Made by a program: the position numbers and the translations under genes
NCBI GenBank assembly: GCA_018662225.1
Contig: JABJGO010000013.1
Coordinates: forward strand, 1 to 39,316
From: Rhodospirillales bacterium
Lineage (GTDB): Bacteria > Pseudomonadota > Alphaproteobacteria > Rhodospirillales > Casp-alpha2
DNA length: 39,316 nt
Reading direction: 5' to 3'
Shown: in pieces, positions 8,464-17,386 of the stretch
How positions within the stretch are numbered: position 1 is the stretch's first letter
How the letters are laid out: each line of letters starts with the position of its first letter
The notes under the pieces: generated by a model
Seen by the model: only the letters and a program-made list of their open reading frames with translations
What the model was told of the DNA's origin: nothing
The model's database searches: none

Positions 8464-10034
8464 GATCCGCCAACTTTTCGTCGGTACATGCCCTGGGCAA
8501 TCCGATCGATGACCATGGCACAGAACAGGATGGCGAGACCGCCCAGCAACCCTTCTCCCTTGGCCGCATACTGCAATGCCTCCAGGATCAGCGCGCCGAG
8601 ACCTTCAGCCCCAATCAGCGATGCAATCACGACCATGGACAGGCTCATCAGGATAGTCTGATTGATACCGGTCATGATCGATGGCATGGCGAGCGGAAAT
8701 TCCACATTCACCAGAAGTTGCCATTTGGAGCACCCGAATGCGATGGCCGCTTCTTTTGTTGTTTCAGGAACGCCTCGCATACCGAGTGCTGTCAGCCTGA
8801 TCACCGGCGGCATAGCAAAGATGATCGTCGCCAATACCCCCGGTGGTTTTCCGGTGCCGAAAAAGGCGATAATGGGAATCAGGTACACAAACGCTGGCAT
8901 GGTTTGCATAAAGTCCAATACCGGTTCGGCGAAGTTATAGGCTCGTCTACTTTTACCAAACCAGATACCCAATGGTATGCCAAAAACAATACAAAGCGTC
9001 GCGCCAGCACCGATCAGCGCAACCGTGATCATGGAAATTTTCCACAGCCCCATAAATGCCAGGTAGGCCAGCGAGGCGCCTGTGAATATGGCGACCCTGG
9101 GACCAGCCAGACGAAACGCCATCACCACGATCACCACCATGACCACCGGCCATGGTGTGTCGATCAAAATAGTCTCCATGCCATCAAGGATGGTGCGAAT
9201 TGATAACGTAACACCGTCGAATACATCGCCGAAGTTATTGGCCAACCAGTCGAAACCAGCATCGCCCTTTCTGGCCCAACTCGCAAAAATTTCCTTTTTG
9301 ACCGGAAAATCCGTAATCGGAATTGTTCCGCCAATAAATCCATTTGTGAGCCCGCTGAGAACCTTATCCGGGTCGGCCACGGTGAACCGGAACATGGTCA
9401 GCGGCCAGATCGCGATCGAGAGTAGAACGCCATATGCCGCACCAGCGTTGCTGACACCAGCTTGTAACGTGGGATTAGCCCGCCAGTTCAGATAGTGTTT
9501 CTCGTATGCCATATTGGCGTAGAAGCCTTCGATCAGTTTTACGATTAAAAGAAGGGCGACCCCTGTTAGCAGGACAGATGTTGCCTCACCCGCAGCCTGC
9601 TCTGCCATCGCGCTGGCCTTGTCCGCCACCTTTTTCAGGTTATTGGCAATCTTGAGCGCAACATCTGCCGCCACCTGATCGCCAGCAGCTATGGCTTCCT
9701 GCGCCTGAATTTCCCGTTTGGCAATGTTCGCCAGCAACCGTTCGTAGCGTGCGACCTGATCGGCACCCAATTCACCCCAAAGACCGCGGCCTATTTGTAC
9801 GAACGCAAATAGTTCCAGAACGATGAAGGTCCAGAAGAACCCCCATATACCTCGCCGTGCCGCCCAAAAAGGACCAGTGGCCGCCGCCGCTGTATTCCAT
9901 GACCAGGCGAATCCATTGGTTCCCTGAATTTTTGCAAACTGCTCAGTGTAGTATGTCTCGTTGACCTGGGCAAAATCACTAACAGAACTTGAAAGTGTCT
10001 TGGCCCCCAGCTCTAAGCCTGTATCGGTGCTCAT
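8460..10034 (-). CDS. QAT-family ABC transporter permease (ProW-like, glycine betaine/proline type)
   Basis: The protein has 524 residues. The C-terminal ~270 are a BPD-type permease with the EAA loop TKEAAIAFGCSKWQLLVNVEFPLAMPSI, which contacts the ATPase. The unusually long N-terminal ~230 residues contain two or three membrane segments and a helical, alanine-rich region (about residues 85-140) that may form a coiled coil. Its ATG overlaps the stop of the ATPase gene by four bases. The family imports quaternary ammonium compounds, but the DDAH-like enzyme in the operon leaves a guanidino or betaine-like substrate possible. Confidence 0.85.
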   Translation of the reverse strand: MSTDTGLELGAKTLSSSVSDFAQVNETYYTEQFAKIQGTNGFAWSWNTAAAATGPFWAARRGIWGFFWTFIVLELFAFVQIGRGLWGELGADQVARYERLLANIAKREIQAQEAIAAGDQVAADVALKIANNLKKVADKASAMAEQAAGEATSVLLTGVALLLIVKLIEGFYANMAYEKHYLNWRANPTLQAGVSNAGAAYGVLLSIAIWPLTMFRFTVADPDKVLSGLTNGFIGGTIPITDFPVKKEIFASWARKGDAGFDWLANNFGDVFDGVTLSIRTILDGMETILIDTPWPVVMVVIVVMAFRLAGPRVAIFTGASLAYLAFMGLWKISMITVALIGAGATLCIVFGIPLGIWFGKSRRAYNFAEPVLDFMQTMPAFVYLIPIIAFFGTGKPPGVLATIIFAMPPVIRLTALGMRGVPETTKEAAIAFGCSKWQLLVNVEFPLAMPSIMTGINQTILMSLSMVVIASLIGAEGLGALILEALQYAAKGEGLLGGLAILFCAMVIDRIAQGMYRRKVGGS

Positions 10035-11071
10035 GCCTTTCCTCCCTGAATGCCCTTCAGAAGGGTCGATTTGTCAATGATGCCGATATCCACGCCGTCA
10101 TCGTTCTGAACCACGATCGGTTGATCCGTCTCGGTTGAGATATCAATCAGATGATCCAGGTCAGTCCCGTGCGGCACCCGGTGCGCGCCATCAAGGGGCG
10201 CCCCGTTGTAACTGTTGATGTCTTCCATGATTGAATGGGCAAACACCAGCTTAAGCCGGGAGATGCCTTCAACAAAGTCCTTCACGTAATCGTCGGCCGG
10301 TTTGGTGACGATGTCTTCCGGCGTTCCAATCTGCACAATGCGACCGTCTTTCATGATCGCAATCCGGTGGCCAATGCGAATGGCTTCGTCAAGATCGTGG
10401 GTAATAAAGACCGTTGTCTTGTTCAACTCGGCCGATAGAGCCATAAACTGGTCCTGCAATTGACGCCGGATCAATGGATCCAGTGCCGAAAACGGCTCAT
10501 CCATAAGCAGAACCTCGGGATCAGACGCCAGCGCGCGCGCAAGACCTACACGCTGCTGCATGCCACCCGACAGCTCACGGGGAAAGCGATCTTCGTAGCC
10601 GTCCAGATTGACCAGGTTCAGGCAGCGCTGAGACACTTCCCAACGGTGGGACTTGGGGTCGCCTCGCACTTGCAACGGAAACGCCACATTATCACGTACC
10701 GTCCGGTGCGGCAGCAGCGCCATGTGCTGGAACACCATGCCGATATGCTTAGCCCGCATCTCGCGTAGGTCTTCGGCCCCCAGTGAGAGTATATCCTTGC
10801 CAAGAACTGATAGTTGCCCAGCTGTGGGTTCAATTAGGCGGTTAAGGTGCCGGACCATGGTCGATTTACCAGACCCGGACAGGCCCATAACACAGAAAAT
10901 TTCGCCACGCCCAATGGAAAACGAACAATCGGCAACACCGACAACGCATTGGAACTGTTGAAGGACTTCGGCTTTTGATAAATTTTCTTTCTGGATTGCT
11001 GCCATAGCCTCGTTGGCACGATCGCCAAAGATCTTCCATATGGCATCCAGCTTGATGACTTCGTCGTCCAC
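10031..11071 (-). CDS. QAT-family ABC transporter ATP-binding protein (ProV-like)
   Basis: The 346-residue ATPase has Walker A GLSGSGKST, signature LSGGMQQRVGLARAL, Walker B VLLMDEPFSALD and an H-loop TVFITHDLDEA. The ~60 residues after the nucleotide-binding domain end in a CBS-like remnant (TDQPIVVQNDDGVDIGIIDK), as in ProV proteins. It starts with GTG at 11071, with AGGTGAA just upstream. It is separated from the binding-protein gene by a strong hairpin and forms overlapping stop/start junctions with the permease. Confidence 0.88.
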   Translation of the reverse strand: MDDEVIKLDAIWKIFGDRANEAMAAIQKENLSKAEVLQQFQCVVGVADCSFSIGRGEIFCVMGLSGSGKSTMVRHLNRLIEPTAGQLSVLGKDILSLGAEDLREMRAKHIGMVFQHMALLPHRTVRDNVAFPLQVRGDPKSHRWEVSQRCLNLVNLDGYEDRFPRELSGGMQQRVGLARALASDPEVLLMDEPFSALDPLIRRQLQDQFMALSAELNKTTVFITHDLDEAIRIGHRIAIMKDGRIVQIGTPEDIVTKPADDYVKDFVEGISRLKLVFAHSIMEDINSYNGAPLDGAHRVPHGTDLDHLIDISTETDQPIVVQNDDGVDIGIIDKSTLLKGIQGGKA

Positions 11072-11145
11072 GCTTCACCTCATATTCTGGGCGGCTCTTG
11101 TGACGACCGCTTTCATCATCTAGTCGATAAAATTGCTAAAAAAAT

Positions 11146-11182
11146 AGAGTGGCTGGCGGCGTATGTTACCACGCCGCCAGCC
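11146..11182 (-). terminator. Intra-operon hairpin with T-tract (attenuator) between binding protein and ATPase genes
   Basis: Perfect 12-bp arms GGCTGGCGGCGT (11151-11162) and ACGCCGCCAGCC (11171-11182) are separated by 8 nt. On the minus strand the stem is followed, after five bases, by a run of seven T. It lies just after the binding-protein stop codon. Such partial terminators make the periplasmic protein more abundant than the membrane components. Confidence 0.75.
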
Positions 11183-11194
11183 AAGTCGGGAGAT

Positions 11195-12151
11195 TTACTG
11201 TAACCAGGAATCAACCAGGGCACTGTTTTCAGAAACCCATTTTTTGGCATATGCCTCAGGATCCTGTTTTTCGACGACCAATGCATAGGTCATTGCTGAT
11301 ACAATAGCCGTATCGAGTTTCACGTTTGACAGCAAAGCTGCAGCAGCCGGATGAGTGCTTTCAAGCTCGGTTGCATAGTGGATATGCAGATAAGCCGTGC
11401 TCCAGGCATTCGGAGCTTCGGATTTTTCAAGCCATTCGGGATCATCCGTAGGCTGAATGACGTTCCATGTTGCTTCGTCATGTGCTGGCTCTTTCAGAAT
11501 AACCAGATCATGTAATGCGAACATATGGTGTGGTGTATAGCAGAAGAAAACGATGTCACTATTCTGTGCTACAGCGTTGTCCACCTCGGCCAATGCCAGG
11601 GTTTCATCCATTTCCTTGAGGAACATTGTCTGATCATAGCCATATGACTTAGCGCGGATCTTTTCGATGTTCGTTGATGCCCAACCGGCAGCACCAATCC
11701 AGATTTCACCCATGCCATCGCCGTCAGTGTCAAAGTTCTTTGCCATGTCCGGATCGGTCAGATCACTGAGATTAACAATGCCAGTCCGCTCAGCTGTGCC
11801 TTTGGTCACGCACATGGCCTGATCACCAGCGACACCGTTCGGGTTCATGCGAACAGATCCCTTTTCCTTCACATAGGTATTGTTCAGGTTTACCTGATTG
11901 GGCATCCATACTTCTGGATGCACCTGCATGGAGCCGGCATCCATACCTTCGAATACCACCGGATTCGTACCGTTCTGCAATTCAACCTCTAGACCGAGAT
12001 TGTCTTCCATAACGACTTTGAGAACGTGTGCGGTAACACGCACGGATGGCCAATTAGGAACACCAATGACCAAATCGGCGGCCTGGACCGTGCCTGTAAA
12101 GGCAATCGCGGATGCTATTGCAGCACTGGCGAGTAAGTTCTTAAACTTCAT
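11195..12151 (-). CDS. Periplasmic substrate-binding protein, OpuAC/ProX family
   Basis: The 318-residue protein starts at the ATG at 12151, preceded by GGAGGG at good spacing; an in-frame ATG at 12211 lacks a site and would spoil the signal peptide. The signal peptide is MKFKNLLASAAIASAIAF...VQA, cleaved before ADLVIG. The mature protein is of the glycine-betaine-binding OpuAC type with scattered tryptophans (VPNWPS, HPEVWMPNQ, GAAGWAS) that could build an aromatic cage for a cationic ligand. It is the first gene of the operon SBP-ATPase-permease-USP-DDAH-like. The ligand is unknown: betaines are the family norm, and the last gene suggests testing methylated guanidino compounds. Confidence 0.85.
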   Translation of the reverse strand: MKFKNLLASAAIASAIAFTGTVQAADLVIGVPNWPSVRVTAHVLKVVMEDNLGLEVELQNGTNPVVFEGMDAGSMQVHPEVWMPNQVNLNNTYVKEKGSVRMNPNGVAGDQAMCVTKGTAERTGIVNLSDLTDPDMAKNFDTDGDGMGEIWIGAAGWASTNIEKIRAKSYGYDQTMFLKEMDETLALAEVDNAVAQNSDIVFFCYTPHHMFALHDLVILKEPAHDEATWNVIQPTDDPEWLEKSEAPNAWSTAYLHIHYATELESTHPAAAALLSNVKLDTAIVSAMTYALVVEKQDPEAYAKKWVSENSALVDSWLQ

Positions 12152-12440
12152 AAATTTTCCCTCCTGTTGGGACGTTAAGTATGGATATTCGTTTATTATT
12201 GCGATCAACAATGGAGAAAACTTCTCCGATCATGTTTGTACACGCTATGGTGTCCCGGTTGGCGGCATGAGTTCAAGGGAAACGCCCTACATTTAGATAA
12301 CTTGAAATGCCTTTCCATTAATCCTAAAAACTATAAGGGATTTTGATTTAGTGGATTTAGTGTCGTGAGCCGATGTAATCGGTAAAATCGGAGATCTTTT
12401 AGTCATCAGTATTCCCTGATAAATTAAGGAGCTTGCACAC
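12152..12440. promoter_or_regulatory. Divergent intergenic region with two perfect dyads
   Basis: This 289-bp region separates the importer operon from the LysR gene at 12441. It holds GGAGAAAACTTCTCC (12213-12227), close to the binding-protein leader, and CCGATGTAATCGG (12370-12382), which is followed by a further direct ATCGG copy. Either or both are candidate sites for the adjacent LysR protein. No gene is seen here. Confidence 0.5.
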
Positions 12441-13415
12441 GTGACCAACAAGGACACCCCAGAATTAACGCTACGAGGTTTGCGGGCTTTCGTGGTTGTG
12501 GAAGAAACCGGCTCTATCAGCGATGGCGCGAAACGGATCGGCGGCAGTACATCAGGTGTTTCGCAACAGATCACGGCACTGGAAGGGGCCGTTGGCGCAA
12601 AGCTCTTTGATCGGCAATCACGCCCGCTGAGATTGACACCAGTCGGCCAGATGCTGCGTGCGCACGCTCACAAAATTCTAAAAACAGTATCTGATGCCCA
12701 AGCCGAACTATCCGAGCATAACCTTGTTGATCTACCAAAATTGACCCTTGCCATCATTGACGATCTTGATACGTCACTGACTCCCGTTCTTGTCGCCAAT
12801 TTGCAGCGACGGTTCCGGGGTTGTTTCGTCAATGCTTACTCAGGACGCTCTGATCATATGATGGAAATGTTGCAGAATCGCGATGTGGATATTTGCGTTT
12901 CGGCGTTACTTCCTGAAGACACGAATACCTTTCGCTCGATTCCCATATTGCGTGAACCTTTTATCTTAGTGACGGCCAAGGGGTTATTGCGGAAGGACCA
13001 GGATACACTTGAACAACTGTCCAATGCCCCATTTATTCCATACTCTGACGACATACCCATTGGCCGGACGATAACCCAGCACCTGAGACGCGTTCGCTTC
13101 GATACACCGCGCAGGCTAGCCTTTGAAGCGTCGCGTTCTGTGATTGCAATGGTTGTGCAGGATAAAGGTTGGACCATTACCTCGCCGTTGAACCTGCTTG
13201 ATGGCGAACGTTTTTTCCCTCAGATCGATGTGCTGCAAGTTCCTTTTCCCGCATTTTCGAGGGAGGTCTACCTGATTGCGCGAACCACAGAGCTAGGGGA
13301 CCTACCTGATCGCTTGGCCGAGGACTGCCGACAATTGATCGAAAGCCAGGTAAGTCCGCGGTTCGCTGGTTTTGTACCGCATATGGCGGATGCGATAGAG
13401 GCCATCACCATTTAG
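12441..13415 (+). CDS. LysR family transcriptional regulator
   Basis: The 324-residue protein starts with GTG, with AAGGAG upstream. The N-terminal helix-turn-helix (GSISDGAKRIGGSTSGVSQQIT) is followed by a co-inducer domain. It is divergent from the QAT importer/DDAH-like operon and upstream of the hpsN-like gene, and could control either. The two dyads in the divergent region favour control of the importer operon. Confidence 0.85.
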   Translation: MTNKDTPELTLRGLRAFVVVEETGSISDGAKRIGGSTSGVSQQITALEGAVGAKLFDRQSRPLRLTPVGQMLRAHAHKILKTVSDAQAELSEHNLVDLPKLTLAIIDDLDTSLTPVLVANLQRRFRGCFVNAYSGRSDHMMEMLQNRDVDICVSALLPEDTNTFRSIPILREPFILVTAKGLLRKDQDTLEQLSNAPFIPYSDDIPIGRTITQHLRRVRFDTPRRLAFEASRSVIAMVVQDKGWTITSPLNLLDGERFFPQIDVLQVPFPAFSREVYLIARTTELGDLPDRLAEDCRQLIESQVSPRFAGFVPHMADAIEAITI

Positions 13416-13520
13416 CATCTCGCCATTCCTGATTTTCGAAATTAACAATTCAAAAAAACTGAATAGGCCAATGTACGCTGGAAAAACCCCCTGCCAAAGG
13501 TTGAACTGATGACGAGGCAT

Positions 13521-13536
13521 AGTTCTATAGTGAACT
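13521..13536. promoter_or_regulatory. Inverted repeat AGTTC-N6-GAACT upstream of hpsN-like gene
   Basis: The dyad AGTTCTATAGTGAACT lies 41 bp before the start codon of the hpsN-like gene. Its symmetry and position fit an operator. The regulator is unknown; the LysR product encoded just upstream is one candidate. Confidence 0.35.
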
Positions 13537-13576
13537 CATTCCTGTTGATTGAAATGTAATTTTTTGGAATTCTAAT

Positions 13577-14884
13577 ATGGAATACATAAAACGTTCGCAG
13601 GTCGAGTCCGAGGCCGAAGATAACAAAATCCGCGAAGCGGTAGAGGGCATGCTGTCTCGAATTCGGGCTGAGGGCGAAACCGCGGTTGCTGAATATGCCC
13701 GGACCCTGGATAGCTGGGACCAGCCCTTTGTATTATCCGAAGAAAAGAAACGCCGATTGATCTCAGAGGTCACTGATCAGGAAAAAGAAGACATTCAATT
13801 TGCCCATGCCCAGATCAAACGTTTTGCCGAAGCCCAACGGGCGAGCCTGACGGAATTTGATATGGAAACAGAACCTGGTGTCCGGTTGGGACAGCGGATT
13901 GTGCCCGTCAATTGCGCAGGCTGCTACGTACCGGGTGGGCGGTATGCCCATGCTGCTTCGGCGATCATGAGCATCGCCACGGCCAAGGTCGCCGGTGTGC
14001 CATTCGTTGTTGCCGCATCCCCGCCAAGGGGTGCCTCGATCGCACCGCAGGTGGCATATGCCATGGATCTGGCCGGTGCCGACATGATCCTGGAAATGGG
14101 CGGCGTACAGGCCGTCGCCACCATGGCTTTTGGGCTGTTTGGTGCGAGGCCCGCCGATATTCTGGTGGGGCCCGGCAACGCCTATGTGGCCGAAGCAAAG
14201 CGGCTTCTGTTCGGCGAGGTTGGCATTGATGTTTTTGCCGGCCCCACCGAAAGCGCCGTTATTGTAGATGAAACGGCGGATCCCATGACGGTTGCGATCG
14301 ATCTTGCCGGGCAAGCCGAGCACGGGCCAAATTCACCTGTATGGTTATTCACCACATCCCGAGAATTGGCCGATACGGTTGACCGGATTTTACCTAAAAT
14401 CGCCAAGGACTTTCCAAGCGGCGACGTAATCGCAGCAGCATGGCGCGACTATGGCGAAATCGTTTACTGCGAAACCCGCGAAGAAGTATGCGAGGTGTCC
14501 GACCGTTATGCCAGTGAGCATTTACAAGTTATTGCCGAAGACCTGGATTGGTGGAAAGAACGACTTAAAAACTACGGCTCATTGTTCTTGGGTGAAGGTG
14601 CCAATGTCACCCACGGCGACAAGTGCTCTGGCACCAACCATATCCTGCCGACCAAAGGTGCCGCGCGCTACACAGGTGGTCTTAATGTTATGAAGTTTCT
14701 GAAAATACTCACCTGGCAGAAAATTAGCGAAGAAGCCAATTTCACATTCAGTTCCGTCGCGTCGCGTATCAGCCGACTTGAAGGCATGGACGGCCACGCC
14801 AGGGCATGCGATTGGCGGCTTAAAAAATACTTTCCCGACACCGACTGGGATTTCGATGTGGCCGATCAGCAGAGGTATGACTGA
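13577..14884 (+). CDS. hpsN: Histidinol-dehydrogenase-family enzyme, probable sulfopropanediol 3-dehydrogenase (HpsN-like)
   Basis: The 435-residue protein has the HisD fold. Residues equivalent to the HisD zinc ligands and catalytic pair are present: Q246 and H249 (GQAEHG), E314-H315 (YASEHLQV), D348 (HGDKCSGTNHILPT) and H407 (EGMDGHARA). The wording around them (LQVIAEDLDWW, GSLFLGE, AARYTGGL) resembles HpsN of marine roseobacters, which oxidises 2,3-dihydroxypropane-1-sulfonate, rather than biosynthetic HisD. No his genes are nearby, whereas a cuyA-like gene is. The stop is two bases before the next ATG. Other HisD-like alcohol dehydrogenases cannot be excluded. Confidence 0.65.
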   Translation: MEYIKRSQVESEAEDNKIREAVEGMLSRIRAEGETAVAEYARTLDSWDQPFVLSEEKKRRLISEVTDQEKEDIQFAHAQIKRFAEAQRASLTEFDMETEPGVRLGQRIVPVNCAGCYVPGGRYAHAASAIMSIATAKVAGVPFVVAASPPRGASIAPQVAYAMDLAGADMILEMGGVQAVATMAFGLFGARPADILVGPGNAYVAEAKRLLFGEVGIDVFAGPTESAVIVDETADPMTVAIDLAGQAEHGPNSPVWLFTTSRELADTVDRILPKIAKDFPSGDVIAAAWRDYGEIVYCETREEVCEVSDRYASEHLQVIAEDLDWWKERLKNYGSLFLGEGANVTHGDKCSGTNHILPTKGAARYTGGLNVMKFLKILTWQKISEEANFTFSSVASRISRLEGMDGHARACDWRLKKYFPDTDWDFDVADQQRYD

Positions 14885-14886
14885 TC

Positions 14887-16086
14887 ATGGCCAAACAGTT
14901 TGATAAACCATTCACGCAGCAGGAACCAATTCCAGAATCAGCAATCGCCCGGGTCGCCGACATATTGAGAGGCGGACGTTTGCACAGATACAACACAGTG
15001 TCCGGCGAAACCTCTGAGGCAAGCCTTCTGGAAGCAGAATATGCGGATTGGCAAGGTGCGTCCTATTGCCTGGCTGTAACGTCCGGTGGACAGGCATTAC
15101 AAATTGCCTTGCGAGCGGCTGGTGTTGGCCCCGGAACACAAGTGTTGGCCAATGCCTATACCCTGGCACCCGTACCCGGTGCCATTTTTGCCGCCGGCGG
15201 TAAGCCCGTTCTCGTGGAAATCGACGATAACTGGCACACTGATATGGATGACTTACGTGCCAAAGCCGAGAAAAGTGGCGCAAAATTTTTCATGCTGTCA
15301 CATATGCGCGGTCATATTGCGGACATGGACGAAATAACCGCAATTTGTGAAGAGTTTGACATTACGCTTATTGAGGACTGCGCCCACACCATGGGCGCCA
15401 GATGGAAAGGAACGCGCTCCGGGAATTTCGGTGATATTTCGTGTTTTTCCACACAGACCTACAAGCACATAAATTCTGGCGAAGGTGGATTCTTGACCAC
15501 CAATAATCCTGAATTTGCAGCCCGGGCCGTTGTCGGATCAGGCTCCTACATGCTGTACGGAAGCCATGGTGCCATTCCACCAGAAGAGGTCTTTCAAAAA
15601 GTACGGCTGGAAAGCCCCAATTGTTCGGCGAGACTGGATAATTTGCGCGCGGCCATCATCAGGGCGCAATTACCACTGCTGGAAGAAAACATCCACCGCT
15701 GGAACGTTCGGTACGGCATTCTGGAATCGGGTTTTCGCTCGGCACCTGGCCTCGAAGTGGTTGAACGCAAACAGCACGAAGAATTTGTTGGCTCGTCCTT
15801 TCAATTCAAAGCATCGGGCATTGGCGCCGATAACATTCCAGATTTTCTGAAACGTTGCCTGGCGCGAGGCGTAGAAATAAAATGGTTCGGTGGCGAAGAG
15901 CCCGTCGCCTTTACCAGCCGATACGACAGCTGGGCGTATCTTGGCAAAATGGACCCACTGCCACAAACAATCCGTATTCTGTCGACCACATGTGACATGC
16001 GCGTGCCTTTGACATTTTCTGAACAGGACTGTCAGGACATTGCCGGAATCGTTGCTGATGAAGCCGCGATGTATCTGCGGACCTAG
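14887..16086 (+). CDS. DegT/DnrJ/EryC1/StrS family PLP aminotransferase
   Basis: The 399-residue fold-I PLP protein has the GGQALQIALRAAG segment (residues 67-79), the cofactor aspartate in LIEDCAHTMGA (D164) and the internal-aldimine lysine K193 in CFSTQTYKHINSGEGGF. The family transaminates keto-sugars and related carbonyl compounds with glutamate or glutamine. It directly follows the HisD-family dehydrogenase, so oxidation of an alcohol followed by transamination of the carbonyl product is a plausible pair of steps. There are no sugar-nucleotide genes around it, which makes a catabolic or small-molecule role more likely than cell-surface sugar synthesis. Confidence 0.8.
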   Translation: MAKQFDKPFTQQEPIPESAIARVADILRGGRLHRYNTVSGETSEASLLEAEYADWQGASYCLAVTSGGQALQIALRAAGVGPGTQVLANAYTLAPVPGAIFAAGGKPVLVEIDDNWHTDMDDLRAKAEKSGAKFFMLSHMRGHIADMDEITAICEEFDITLIEDCAHTMGARWKGTRSGNFGDISCFSTQTYKHINSGEGGFLTTNNPEFAARAVVGSGSYMLYGSHGAIPPEEVFQKVRLESPNCSARLDNLRAAIIRAQLPLLEENIHRWNVRYGILESGFRSAPGLEVVERKQHEEFVGSSFQFKASGIGADNIPDFLKRCLARGVEIKWFGGEEPVAFTSRYDSWAYLGKMDPLPQTIRILSTTCDMRVPLTFSEQDCQDIAGIVADEAAMYLRT

Positions 16087-16223
16087 AAGAAGCGGCTTCC
16101 AGGCTGGGCATCTTGTGAATTTTAAGTGACCGATCAGGCTGTTATTTACTGCCAGATGCAGATGACCCTATGCAGACAATCCGGGGGTCTCGATATTTGA
16201 GATGATTTGACAAAAACTCCCAA

Positions 16224-17222
16224 CTAATCTCTGTGGTGCCGATCAGCAATCAGACAAACCATCTCCATCATCATGGCGGCGGCCAGGTGGGACGTCATTT
16301 TGTTGGGTGAATCCTTGGTGGGCATCAAACACACCACATCACCACCAATGATATCCATACCGCGCATACCGCGCAGAACATGCATAACGTCCCGCTGCCA
16401 CATTCCTTCAACACTGCATTCAAGGTTTGAAACACCAGGGGCAACAATAGCGTCAAAACAATCGAGATCGAGGGTGATATAGAGCGGCATGTCACCAACA
16501 CGTTCACGGATGATCTCTACTGTCGCTTCTGCACCAAGTTCATGATAGCGGTCGATGTCAATAACCTCATATCCGAGATCGTTGCTGGTCTTAGTCCAAT
16601 TAAGTGTCCGCGGATATCCACGAATGCCCAGTTGCACACTACGCGAGGCATCCACGTGACAGTTTCGGACAAGATAGGCAGCCCAATGTGCTGCTGATTT
16701 GTACGCCCCGAGGAAATGCGGAATTTGTTCAAACGCATCTGTGTGAGCATCGAAATGAAGAATGGCAACCTTTCCCCCTTTGGAAAGGTTTGAGTTCTCA
16801 CCACCAAGGGCTTGTAGAATGCCGCCCGTGATTGAATGATCACCACCGATGGAGACAGGTCGAACCCCCGCTGCGTCAATTTTCTCAAAAAACTGCGTAA
16901 TACGCTCGATACATTTTTCATTATCATTGGCTTCCGGGAGTGGCACGTCACCCAAATCCGCGATACGACAGGTGTTCCAGGGGTCCAACTGAAACGGGCC
17001 GTGGCAGCGGCGCGCCAGCGCCGAAATATCACGCACAGAACGAGGGCCTAAATGCTGATCCCTTTCTGTCGTACCATTGCCGGTGCTATGCGGTACACCA
17101 ACCAATGCGATGTCGCACTCCGCAGGATCCTTGATAACAGGGCATCGAAACAATGTGGGTATGCCCCACCAATATAGGGACTCCATCATTATTTCATCAT
17201 GGGGGGTTAGGTCATCAACCAT
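16224..17222 (-). CDS. Stand-alone ureohydrolase (agmatinase/guanidinobutyrase family) with altered substrate Glu site
   Basis: The 332-residue protein has all six binuclear metal ligands of the arginase fold: H129 (GGDHS), D158/H160/D162 (HFDAHTDAF) and D252/D254 (TLDLDCFD). Members hydrolyse a guanidino compound to urea and an amine. The C-terminal segment usually reads D-V-V-E-x-x-P and supplies a guanidinium-contacting glutamate; here it reads GGDVVCLMPTKD, with Cys298 at that place, so substrate recognition probably differs. It has a clear GGAGGA ribosome binding site. It is monocistronic and not adjacent to hyp genes, so Mn rather than Ni is possible. Confidence 0.85.
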   Translation of the reverse strand: MVDDLTPHDEIMMESLYWWGIPTLFRCPVIKDPAECDIALVGVPHSTGNGTTERDQHLGPRSVRDISALARRCHGPFQLDPWNTCRIADLGDVPLPEANDNEKCIERITQFFEKIDAAGVRPVSIGGDHSITGGILQALGGENSNLSKGGKVAILHFDAHTDAFEQIPHFLGAYKSAAHWAAYLVRNCHVDASRSVQLGIRGYPRTLNWTKTSNDLGYEVIDIDRYHELGAEATVEIIRERVGDMPLYITLDLDCFDAIVAPGVSNLECSVEGMWQRDVMHVLRGMRGMDIIGGDVVCLMPTKDSPNKMTSHLAAAMMMEMVCLIADRHHRD

Positions 17223-17386
17223 TTCGTTGTCCTCCTATGTTAATTCGGAAATACGCTATGGTTCGAGGAGTAGTTTGCAAAGCACCAAAACAAATTAATA
17301 GAAAGTACCAAAAAGCAGAATGTTACTGATTTCTCACATTCACACTACTATCGCCAGGTTTGGTGCGGGGCCGCTAAACCGATCCC

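Noticed and set aside
13763-14323. 186-codon minus-strand ORF
   Set aside because: Antisense to the HisD-family gene, which has conserved catalytic residues in its frame; the antisense product has no recognisable features.
13577-14884. Biosynthetic histidinol dehydrogenase (hisD)
   Set aside because: Although the HisD catalytic residues are present, there are no histidine genes around and the sequence wording resembles HpsN-type catabolic enzymes.
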